This document shows, piece by piece, positions 10,670 to 19,799 of a stretch of DNA of 64,000 bases (positions are counted from its first letter, which is position 1; the number at the start of each line of letters is the position of its first letter). The translations under genes were made by a program, and so were the position numbers. The stretch comes from Pyropia yezoensis (taxonomy: Eukaryota > Rhodophyta > Bangiophyceae > Bangiales > Bangiaceae). A model generated the notes under the pieces. It searched no databases, had not been told where the DNA came from, and was given only the letters and a program-made list of their open reading frames with translations. The stretch is taken from positions 28,112,063 to 28,176,062 of the forward strand of contig CM020619.1 of the NCBI GenBank assembly GCA_009829735.1, given 5' to 3'.

Positions 10670-11420
10670 CCATATGCGTGTGGGGGGGGGGACCGGTCTC
10701 ACAGCACCCCCCCCCCTTGCCCCGCCAAGCCAATGGGGGCCAGGGGGGGGACAGGTGCACTGGGCCCCCCCCTGCCCAGGTCTACGCACCCACCTCGCCC
10801 CCCCCGCCGCCCCGGATGGCCAAGAGTGGGGGGGGGGTGGGGCGGGCGCACCGGGGCCCCCCCGTGCTCCGCCACGCCCGTGGGGGCGGGGAGGGCGCGG
10901 GGTGTGGGTGGTAGGCGGGCGTACCGGGGCCCCCCCTTGCTGAGCCACGCCCCCTCCCACCCCCCGCCGGTCGCATCGGGGCCTCCCCTGCCCCCGTTCC
11001 CGCACCCCTCTCGCCCCCCCCCCCCCCCCGGCTCCTCACCCCTACAAACGGCCCGAAGTAAGGGGGGGGGGGGGGACAGTTGCGCTGGTCCCCCCCCCGC
11101 CCCCATTGCCGCGCCCCCCTCGTCCCCCCAGATGGCCCAGGGGTGGGGGGAGGGACCGGTCGCACAGGGGCCCCCCCTTGCCCCGCCACGTGCCCTCCCC
11201 CCCCCCCCCGCCTCCCCACCCGCCCAAACGACCCGGGGGACAGTCGTACCGCCCCCCCCCCTGCCCCCGATCCGTACCCCCTCGCCCCCCCGCCCCCCAA
11301 AACCGTCGTCTGGTTGGGGGGGGGTGGGGGTGGCCGCCGGGAGTGGGTGGGTGGGGGGGGACAGTACTACCCGCCCCTGGAGGGGGCCTGGGGGGGGGCC
11401 TCCCGTGCCTCTTAGCAAGG
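10670..11420. repeat. Alternating G-run / C-run array
   Basis: Runs of 6-12 G alternate with runs of 6-12 C, separated by short semi-conserved words such as 'gacaggtgcactggg', 'gccccgccacg' and 'accggggccc'. It looks like a degenerate minisatellite of roughly 80-110 bp units with the two strands mixed. Open frames exist on both strands (for example 10699-11490 minus) but consist almost only of Gly, Pro, Arg and Ala. Both strands have G-quadruplex potential. Confidence 0.75.
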
Positions 11421-12257
11421 AACTTCGCGTATGAGCGGCTTTTCCTCCTATAAAAAGCTTGCTTATCTCTCCCAGGGCCATCCCTATCATCAGCCTCTGA
11501 GGCTGGGGATGCGGTAAAGACGAGGGGGGGTGCGCTTTTTCCCGGCCGGATCGTTTTTATCGTGAAAACCCCCCTTTCTGCGCCGCACCCCCCGGCTTCT
11601 CCAGGGGTCCATCCAGCGTTTTCGTGAGTCAACACGCGGGGAATGTGAGCCACGAACAAAAGTATGTGACGAATTCAAAGCACCAAAAACTTGAGCAGAT
11701 TTCTCCTCCTACGGTTCTGCACCGAAACTTGCTGTAGTGAAACAGCGGCCCCGCAGGTTGAGGCGCACCTCGGGACTCCTCGTCAACAGTGAGCGATGTG
11801 CAACGCTGCGGGCTGACAAACCCTCTTCCGTCGTCTGTTCAGGCCAAGTGTCTTTGTTCCCTTTGTATATGCAGACCCCTGCCTGTGTTCTGTTGAGTTT
11901 GCTTTTTTGTTTTCTTCCTTTGTAAACCCTGAGCATGGGCCGCTGCCAATGTGGCGGCGACCCCCCCTCTCTCACTACCGTCTTGGAGAGAACTAATCAC
12001 ACGGTCATGCTGTGACAGGCGTCTGCAAGCAGAGCCAGCGCTTGACGAGCCTCATCTTGTGGAACACAGGACCCGGCCCCAGTCTCCCCCCCGCGTCACG
12101 ATGGCCTCCCTTCGCCGTCGCCGCCACCGCCACCGCCGACAGGAGGCCCGCCGACGCGGTCAGGCGGGAGCGGAGGCCCGCAAAGGCCCACCGCCGAGGC
12201 ACCGCTGCCGCCGACGCCGCCGTCGCCGCGACCGCCGCCGCTGCCGCCGCCGAGACC
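11421..12257. other. No gene seen
   Basis: Contains unremarkable DNA and, at 12110-12250, a CCG/GCC-rich stretch that immediately follows the histone-like reading frame on its 3' side. ORFs here are short and overlapping on both strands. Confidence 0.4.
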
Positions 12258-12797
12258 CTACCAGCCGTTACGGAGGCGCATGACAAGGCGCATATCGCGC
12301 GACAAGATGGTCTTGCGGCCGGCGTGCTCAGAGCACTCGCGCGTGTCGTCCAGCACTTGCACTACGAACGCCTCAGCGACGTGCCGAATGGCGTCCAGAG
12401 CCGATGACTGCATACGAAGATCCGGCATGACGTTGCAGGCGATCTCTCGCACCAGGCGCTCGAACGCCAGCTTCGGGAGGAAGAGGTCGACGGAGTCCTT
12501 CTACGTCTTGACTTCCTTCTCGGCAAACGTGCCAGCGCGACGGCGCCGACGGCGCACGTGCGCCCCAATCTTGGGATAAGCGCGACGGCCCGACACCCAG
12601 TCGAGAACCTGGCGCTGGGCCTTCGAGAGACGCTCAGGCTTAGCACACTTCACGCGAGCCACGGCAGCTTGCCAAGACGCGCAGAGAGCCACGTAGGAAC
12701 GGACCAGGGGGCGGTTTGACGGGGGGAGCAGCAGTTCGATGGAGAGGGGACGAAGGTCGGCAGGTAGCTTTGGCGTGAAACTGAGGTGTCTGAACAC
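12258..12797 (-). pseudogene. Divergent histone H3 variant with one in-frame TAG
   Basis: The carboxy-terminal part (12258-12500) matches the H3 histone fold without gaps: KLAFERLVREIA, PDLRMQSSALDAI (H3: TDLRFQSSAVMAL), EAFVVQVLDDT, HAGRKTILSRDMRL and a terminal RNGW. Upstream in the same frame, RRRRRRAGTFAEKEVKT aligns with the PGTVALREIRRY segment of H3. A single TAG at 12501-12503 falls exactly where H3 has the Tyr before the alpha-N helix residues QKS. The 70-80 residues further upstream do not resemble the canonical ARTKQTARKS tail and contain no ATG, so an upstream exon may exist. The variant tail and RNGW end are reminiscent of centromeric H3, but loop 1 lacks the usual CENH3 insertion. 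It would package DNA in nucleosomes if the stop were suppressed or spliced out; otherwise it is a pseudogene. Confidence 0.8.
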
Positions 12798-13872
12798 GGT
12801 CTGCTCTACTGGGGCAGGTGTTTGTGCTTCTTATTGCCCGAACACCGCAGAAAGGCTGGAACTTCGCAGAGGGAAACAGGGCATCTGGGGCCAGTCGCCT
12901 GCTGCACACACAACGGCCGCCTGCGCGGCTGTGAGCCGGGAGCTGCATGTGTGCGGCGCCCAGCCGCAGCGCTATCGATTTTCGGCAAGTCACTGCCTCC
13001 CCAATTAGCTACTGCGCTGCGCTTCAATCAAATATTTTCTTTGAGGTGCGCCAGAACATATGCTCTTCAACTCGCAGCCCGAAGAGCTGCGCCAGGAGGC
13101 GCAGGCGCGCTTCCAGGGGAGGCCAGACAATGTAGGTCTTCAAGAAGGAGGCGTAGAGGCGCTTCCAGCAGACGCGAGGGAGTGTAGCCCTCCAAAAAGC
13201 ATGTGCATGGGCACTTCCAGCTCGGGAGTGCAGCTCTCCAACAATTTGTGAGGCACTGGGCGAGGTTCGACGCGCCCTTCAAATCAGCTCGTGAGCGGGT
13301 TGCCAAGATTCTTGTATTTCTCACCTACTAAACGTTGTGCACTTGCCCGCACAAGCGCGCAAGATGGGGGCTTGTCCAACAGGTATCACCCTCTGGCCAA
13401 TGGCCACTGCAGGATTGCCATATAAGGGCTGGGGATGCCGTGCCGAGTTCTTGTACTTGTTGTGTTATATTCTCCTTGTGTGACTTTGACGCGTCTTCGT
13501 GTCAGTCGTCGTGCTTGCCTCGAACGCACCTTGGACTGGCAAGATGTTTCGAGCACCTCTTGGGTGCCTGTCGTCTGCGGGATTATCGACCTGGGGGCGT
13601 GGAGCCTGGGCACTCTTCCACACGCGTGACCAAGCCCAACCTGCGAGAAGGTTGCTCTGTCTAGGAGCTCTGGGAGAGGGGTGAAACCAGCGTCCTCAAA
13701 CGAGGTGCGCGTGGCCGAGGCCCGCCCATTGCGACCTGGAGAGACCTGTTGCGCGCCAGGGTCACGAGCCACCGCCTCATGGCAGGTGGCATCAGAGCGT
13801 TCAAGTGCATGATGAGGCCGTCTGGGCTCCGCATCTGGCGGCGTTTCTCACTCCGCAGTCGCTCTAACCTCT
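12798..13872. other. No gene recognised
   Basis: Only short overlapping ORFs of 60-130 aa on both strands. 13386-13772 minus and 13335-13664 plus overlap each other and neither shows a domain. Confidence 0.4.
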
Positions 13873-14574
13873 GTGACCATCACCTGCCCTCTCCGCCTGG
13901 TCGTTCTCCTTTTGCGCGTGACCATTCCACGGGGCCGCATCGACACTCTTTCACCTTTCTTGCTCATTATTGAGCCCCCCACGTGCTGGTTCAAGCGCCA
14001 CTTCCCCCACCTCTGCGTCTGCGACAGCCACTCCCCCGCTTCATCCCAGGAGTCGGACATCGATGCAGTCAACTTTGAGATGTACCACACTTTGCACCCG
14101 GGGGACGAGATTGAGGTTCTCTATGAGCCTGCCGGTGCCGCTGTGAGCAGCGCCACGGCAGACACCCCCGGGCGCTTCCTGACGGCTGGCGGGGGCAAGG
14201 GAAAGGCTCCTGCGAACAACGCGCTGAAGCGGCTCATGTGGGACCGTTTGTCTCCGGCGGGAAGCGCCAGTAACCAGAACGACGAGGCCAAGTCGACGGG
14301 CACGAAGAGGAGCGCGGGCGCGAAGGAAGTGGACAACAAGGTGATGATCACCGAGCTGAGCGATCTGCACACGGAGCTGGTGCACGCTTCTCCGTACAAC
14401 ATTGTCGTGCACGGTGCTGCCTGCTGCACTGAGAGAGTGAGTCCCTACGTGATGACCATGGAAAAAGATGGCCTGTGGGTCGTCGAGTCGCACGTGCGCC
14501 CGCGCAACACCTGCGGCGGTGAGCACGATGGCGTCACCGTGGTGGAGGAGGGCTTAGTCGCACGCCCGCAGTAG
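13873..14574 (+). CDS. Unassigned ORF, 233 aa
   Basis: An open frame with normal residue composition. The first ~55 residues are hydrophobic and Cys/Pro-rich and may be upstream or intronic sequence. From about residue 58 (DIDAVNFEMYHTLHPGDEIE) the sequence looks like soluble protein, with a basic Ser/Gly/Lys linker around residues 105-150 and a folded-looking carboxy end (GLWVVESHVRP). It begins about 1.1 kb from the histone-like gene on the opposite strand. No family is recognised. An exon of a larger gene is possible because no splice junction can be fixed. Confidence 0.35.
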   Translation: MTITCPLRLVVLLLRVTIPRGRIDTLSPFLLIIEPPTCWFKRHFPHLCVCDSHSPASSQESDIDAVNFEMYHTLHPGDEIEVLYEPAGAAVSSATADTPGRFLTAGGGKGKAPANNALKRLMWDRLSPAGSASNQNDEAKSTGTKRSAGAKEVDNKVMITELSDLHTELVHASPYNIVVHGAACCTERVSPYVMTMEKDGLWVVESHVRPRNTCGGEHDGVTVVEEGLVARPQ

Positions 14575-16497
14575 TGTTGTGCGCCGGAGAGGTTAGCTTT
14601 CTTTCACAGTGGGTCGCGGAAGCAGTACGGTGAGGTGCTCCATTGAGCCCAGGCTTCTTTAATGTAAACAGTACCTGGACGGTTTTCCATCAGCGTCTCC
14701 GCAATGGCAACTCACAACTTGTACGAGAAGAGCCGCCCCAGTGACTGCGCTGCACTCTCACTGTCGCCATTGCTTCTACGCCATAAAAGGTCCGCGTAGG
14801 TAGCAGTCAGTGACCGCCACGGCCGCCATCGCCGTGACAGCAGAGATGGAACAAAGCTGCGTCCGCAGCAGGTTCAGCTGCGCTAAATCGTCCGACGAGG
14901 TCACTGCTACTGCCACGCCACTACTTAGCGCCGTGCGCCAGCCGATCGAGGGGGCCGGGGAAGGGGGCCTCCGAGCCCTCGGAGTGCAATGGAGCATCGC
15001 GAGGAGCCCCTGGGGAAGGAAGAGTCCCGCGCCGACCGTGCACGGCGCCGACGCAGACGACACCCCTCAAAGCAACGCATAGGCCTTGCCCTAGGGCGAG
15101 AAAAGACTCGCGAGGGAGCCTCTATTACGTCATCCAGTGGGAACAACAGCGCGAGGCACGACAAACTCCGTGACGGCGGCACCGACGGTGGGAGTGGCGC
15201 CGCCCCGGTCGCCGCCACCGCCGTCGCCGTTGCCGTTGCCTCGATTTGTGTGAAGAGCGTCCGACTCGCCCGGTGTCGGGAGCTTGGGGATGCGAGACTC
15301 GACTCGAGCGGAGGCACGAAATGTCAACGCGGACAACCCCGGACGCACCGGTACAGACACAGGGAGGGATGTATCCATGTAACAATCAACGCCAAGCATT
15401 GAGCGGTCCCAGGGGATGCCGCCCGCAGTACCGGCATCTCATCTCGTCGGGGGAGGCGGTTCCGTCACCCGTCGCCGCCACCACAACCGCCATCGCGGAG
15501 CCACAGCCACTATCACAGCCCAGTCCACCATCGCCGCCGCCACCGCCACCGCCACCGACAATACTGCTACCGCCGCCGCCACCGCCATGCTGTACAGTGT
15601 GCCGCGCGGTCTTCGCGAGAGAGGTACATTGCTGGCAAGCACTTCCACCGGGAGCGCATGACGGCCCGATAAGTCGGCCTCGGAAACGGCCAGGAGAAGG
15701 GGCCCAGGGGTGCGTGTGACCGCCGCCAGGCATCGGCGTCTTTGACAAAGCCGGCGGCTGGACCAGCCCCCAGCCAGCGGTGCCAGTGCCGTAAGAGCCC
15801 GTATGCCTCTTTGTGGTCCTCACGGAGGGAGTCCCGGTCAGCGCTCGTGAGCGACTGCGTGGGTGCCAGACGTCAGCTGTGAGTCGCCTCCCAGGGTCCG
15901 AGCTAAGACGTTCACACAAGTCAAAAACGTCTCGATTGAAAATACTCTATTCGACACGTGCCGTATATTGCTTGTTGTACCTTGTATGGCTGACGAAAGC
16001 AGTTCTAAGGCGCGCCAGGCACGTCGAGAGAGAGAGCGACGATTGAAGGCGGAAGAAAGTGTTTCCACATGTGTGATCTTCAGTGCCTGCTGACACCCAT
16101 TTCATCTTCAAGAGAACCAATGAAGCGGTCAGGATCCGCTGTTTCATTCGCATGTCAAGGTCTCAGAATTATTCCAGAGTTAATGCTGTGAAAAAACCGC
16201 CTCAGATTTACATCTAAACACAGCGGTGGATTCTTGGTTCACATGAATGCAATCAGTCGAAATGCGTTGTTAATGCATTCTCTAATTTGGCCCGACGGAC
16301 GTGGAAAGGGCTTCGAACAAGCTCGACGACTGGTCACTTCTCACCGATGCTCAGTCGGTGGAATTCGAGTGTCAGTCGACGCCGCGTGCGCTCTCCCGTC
16401 AACCCCTGCGGCGGGCCGACCACTCTAAATTGCGTAAATTTGATTGTCTCAGTGATTCCGGTGACAGTGTCTGGACCGACAACCAGCCGACGACCAA
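14575..16497. other. No gene recognised; GCC/ACC-rich patches
   Basis: Trinucleotide-rich patches (gccgcc, ccaccg) occur at about 15170-15240 and 15470-15600. They create long Pro/Ala/Thr frames on both strands, such as 15386-15919 minus and 15246-15719 plus, which I do not regard as genes. The remainder shows no domain. Confidence 0.4.
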
Positions 16498-16765
16498 CTA
16501 AACTGCTACCCCGTCCAGCTCCAGTCTGCGGCCTGCCGCGGAGTGAGAGTCGCCGCGGAGTCTCTGCAGTTTCGAGACGGCCTCCGTGGAGGTGGCGGCC
16601 CCCATCACGCTGACTACGTCCTTCTCCATTAATGGCACGGCGGCAGCTGGGAGCGGCCACGGAGCGCCATTGTATGGACCACTGATGAACCTGTTGTCCG
16701 CTGTGGCGGTGAGGCCGAAGTAGCCGCAGAGCACGCTTCACCGTACTCTTCCTGCGTGCGGGGAC
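16498..16765 (-). pseudogene. Coding-like fragment ending at element A
   Basis: The minus-strand frame reads about 78 residues of protein-like sequence (LCGYFGLTATADNRFISG ... ELDGVAV) ending in a stop at 16498. Upstream it is cut by the left LTR of element A at 16766. No obvious continuation in this orientation is seen on the other side of the element at 26589. The family is unknown. Confidence 0.25.
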
Positions 16766-17338
16766 TGTGGTATAAAACTCGATCCTCTCAGACACGTGTC
16801 AATATCCCTCGGGGGAAAGGGACAGGTAACACAGAGAGGGGAACTACGAGAATGGTATGCCTGTTGCCTCACGTGCCTGCTAGCAGAGCAAACAGATACG
16901 CACGGTAGTGCACACGGGGAAGAGGAAAGCAAACGCGCAGTTGTCTTTTTCCCTGAGGGCGCAGGCCAAGGGCGCCTCGCTGTCCCTCTTAACGTGCATC
17001 TGGGGGAGCCTCGGCACGTTGGCCAGGTGGCCCCCCCCACAACCCCGAGTGGCCCCGACCCGAGTCTAACCTCGTCAGGTCGGGGGCCACTATCACTACT
17101 AATTCTGTTCCCACTCACTAAACTCACACTCAAATTCTCTCAAATCAAGTCCCTCACAAATATGCAAAAACCCATCAGAAATCCCTCTCTCACGTGTGGA
17201 TAGCGTAGTCCACCGCATCCCAGTGCCGGGCACGGGCCACGGCCGCCAACCATCACCACACGGCGGGCGTGTACTGGCACCTGGTGCCTTCTGGTTGCAT
17301 TCCCGGGTCGGCGCCAAGTCTGGGCCAGGGATGCTACA
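16766..17338 (-). repeat. Element A 3' LTR
   Basis: 573 bp, matching 25952-26588 along its whole length. On the plus strand it begins TGTGGTATAAAA and ends GGGATGCTACA, that is 5'-TG...CA-3' on the element strand. A polypurine tract (agggaggga on the element strand) abuts its inner edge. The antisense ORF begins 187 bp inside this LTR, so the LTR or its edge may provide a promoter in the reverse direction. Confidence 0.92.
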
Positions 17339-17524
17339 TAGCTCCCTCCCTAGTCCGGCACGTCCTCGGGCCGAACCAGGTGCCACCGTGCACAGCCTCG
17401 AGCACGTCCACACCGGTGCCGAGGTCAAGCGTCTTCACCCCGGTCACGAACACCTGCTCTGATTCTGCCCCCCCCCCTTCTCTCCTTCACCTTGGCCCTC
17501 TCGTTCCCCCGGAGTCTGGACGTC

Positions 17525-19642
17525 ATGTCCAGTTCCGAGATTCAAGCTGGGCCCGTGGCTCCGGCGGCGAGTGATGCGGAGGAGAACTCGGGTAGTCGCG
17601 CCCCTCTCCTGCCTCCGGTTCCTCGGGTGTCGGTGCCTGTGCCGGTCGCCACGGCGGGGGCGGATCGGGTTCCCCCGGCTTCCGCGATGCACCCGGTCGA
17701 GACCCCCCCGGTGGGTCTCCCGGAGATGCTTCTTGGGCAGGATCCTCTGGCGGCCCGGCGTTACTCCACGGTGGTCGGCAACGCCGGCGCGGCCCAGTGC
17801 CAGCAGGATTGCTTGGACCTCTGGCGCAAGGAACTCCAGCGCGGGGTCTCGACCGAGATGGACAAAGCACGTCTTCATACGGCGGACCAGATGCGCCTGG
17901 CACAAGACCGCTCCCAGAGCTTCTCGGGTTCCTCTTGGGTTGCTCGCCTGGAGGATCTCCCCTTCGCGCTGGTACTGGATCTACCCTTGACCGAGCGTCG
18001 CGTGTCCGCGTCCGTTCTCCGGTGGCCGGAGGAGGAAGGGTACGTCCACCGGGCGCTCAAAGTCTGGGACGAGGCGCTCAAGGGGTCGGGGAGCTTGAAC
18101 TGCGACCCCTGTCCGAGCATGGTCGCTCTGGAGCCGCCTTTCCTGACCCGGAAGTATTCCAAGTTGTCGCCGGCGCGGGAGCAAGGCGAGCGACGCGGCC
18201 GCCAGCGTGACTTCATCGTGAGCTGCAATCATCGGGAGTTCTGGAAGCTGGACAAGGATAACCGGGCGGCGTACTACCCCAAGGTCATCCCGCAGCAGCA
18301 GGAAGTCGAGATCCCGGTCGGGTTTGCTCCTTCCAGCATCCCCTTCACCTGGTACTTCTTGGACGCCTTGACCCAGGCGTCGATCAAGGGCTTCTTCCAC
18401 TCGATCCCGTACATGATGTACACCTCGGAGTTGACGGTCTTGGCGGCCAACCACTGGCTTCACGAGGTCTTGGTGTCCAACCGGCTTTGGTTTCTCCCCG
18501 ACCTCCTGATGGTCTGGATTGTCGACAAGTTGACCATTGACTTCCTGTGCAGCCAGGACGAGGAGTACAAGGGGCTCTTCCAGGCGATGATTGACTTCCG
18601 GCCTCTGGTGCCGGTGCATGACCGGAACTTCTTGAACGCGATTGCCGACCAGAACCGCCCGCGTCGGGATGGCTCCGGTTGGGCGCAGGTGGTCTACCAG
18701 TCTTCTCCGGCCAAGCTGCAGCTCGCGACACCGCTTCCGGCGTGGCCGCAGCTAGGCAGCTTTCCTGCTCCGGTCGCCCTAGATCTTCTGCCAGCTGGGC
18801 CGCCGGTGCAAGAGTCGGGATGGGCCGCGGCGGTCGGTCAGGCGTCTGCGGCGGCTCCGCTTCCTCCTGTTGCGCCTGTCGCCCCGGTGGCCTCGCCTGA
18901 ACAGTCGCCGGCGCGTTCGCGCCCTGTTCCGGCTGTGCCGGTACTTCAAGCTCCTCCGGCACGGCGCTTGTCCGCGGCGATTCTGGGGGTGGCCGTGCGG
19001 TCGCCGACTACTCCGGCCGCTCTGCCTCGGACGCCTTCCTCCAACGCCGGCGGCGCTGTGCCTCCACTGGAGTTGGGTTCTCCGGTTTCTGGGGCCGTTG
19101 TGGACCGTCCGGTAGTGTCATCCTCGGGGCGGCTCGAGATTCCGGCGCCGACTCTGCGCCTTACCCGCTTCCGGGTGCCTGACTGGTACCTGAACCAAGG
19201 TGGTCCGACATGCGACCAGTACGACGTCGGTATGATTGAGGACCAGCTGGGTCGTCTTCCGGTACAGGTTGAAGGCGTTGGGTCCGCCCTGGTGCTGGGC
19301 ACTTACGCCAGCGTCTTGAACGACGTGGTCGACCGGGTGTTTGCTTGCGCGGACAGCGGCCAGATGTCGAACAGCCCGGTGGTTGGCGAACTTCTGGCGA
19401 CTTTGACGCGGCATGGCTTGGCCCAGCAGTGGTCAGAGACCTTCACTGGCTTCCAGGGGCGCCGACGGGCATATCTGGATGAGCGGGAGCCCCCGGCAAC
19501 TACCGGTACTACTCCGATGGCGTCATACCGGGATGCACCGCGTCCACCGCACTACGTCATCCCGTCTTCCTCCGCTTCCCGTCGTGCCGCAGAGGCAGCG
19601 CTGGAGAATACTCCCGCGGCTCAGCGTCTGCGCCGGGAGTAG
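17525..19642 (+). CDS. Antisense accessory protein of element A, 705 aa
   Basis: This ORF runs opposite to gag and pol, between integrase and the 3' LTR. I start it at ATG 17525; the open frame extends 11 codons further upstream without an ATG. The residue make-up is that of a real protein: a Pro/Val/Ala-rich amino end (residues 1-60), a folded-looking middle (about 70-400) with W, Y and F spread throughout, a Pro/Ala/Val-rich linker (about 405-530) and a second folded part (about 535-640). The middle contains YYPK, a VEIPVGF motif and AANHWLHEVLVSNRLWFLPD. A protein at the same place in element B shows YYPK, VEVPYGF and WLLEV...LWHLP in the same order. It ends 158 bp from the convergent integrase stop. 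Plant Ty3/gypsy elements such as Grande carry antisense ORFs in this region, but the function there is also unknown. No catalytic motif is seen here. Confidence 0.75.
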   Translation: MSSSEIQAGPVAPAASDAEENSGSRAPLLPPVPRVSVPVPVATAGADRVPPASAMHPVETPPVGLPEMLLGQDPLAARRYSTVVGNAGAAQCQQDCLDLWRKELQRGVSTEMDKARLHTADQMRLAQDRSQSFSGSSWVARLEDLPFALVLDLPLTERRVSASVLRWPEEEGYVHRALKVWDEALKGSGSLNCDPCPSMVALEPPFLTRKYSKLSPAREQGERRGRQRDFIVSCNHREFWKLDKDNRAAYYPKVIPQQQEVEIPVGFAPSSIPFTWYFLDALTQASIKGFFHSIPYMMYTSELTVLAANHWLHEVLVSNRLWFLPDLLMVWIVDKLTIDFLCSQDEEYKGLFQAMIDFRPLVPVHDRNFLNAIADQNRPRRDGSGWAQVVYQSSPAKLQLATPLPAWPQLGSFPAPVALDLLPAGPPVQESGWAAAVGQASAAAPLPPVAPVAPVASPEQSPARSRPVPAVPVLQAPPARRLSAAILGVAVRSPTTPAALPRTPSSNAGGAVPPLELGSPVSGAVVDRPVVSSSGRLEIPAPTLRLTRFRVPDWYLNQGGPTCDQYDVGMIEDQLGRLPVQVEGVGSALVLGTYASVLNDVVDRVFACADSGQMSNSPVVGELLATLTRHGLAQQWSETFTGFQGRRRAYLDEREPPATTGTTPMASYRDAPRPPHYVIPSSSASRRAAEAALENTPAAQRLRRE

Positions 19643-19799
19643 TACTTGGAGGCAAGGAGGGTGAGAGTCTTGGGAGAAGCGAGGAGGGTAGAGGCGGAGA
19701 GAAGAGTTGCTCGAGCGGGTGCTTGTTTTTCTTGATTCTTCCATGCTTGCATTGCGTGTTTTCCTTGATACACCCGTTCCCTTCTTCTCAATCCTCTTG

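Noticed and set aside
10699..11490. 263-codon minus ORF and 233-codon plus ORF in the G/C-run array
   Set aside because: Made almost only of Gly, Pro, Arg and Ala encoded by homopolymer runs; both strands open at the same place.
16334..16795. 153-codon minus ORF running from the LTR into the flank
   Set aside because: Starts inside the element A LTR and is in a different frame from the protein-like 16498-16734 segment.
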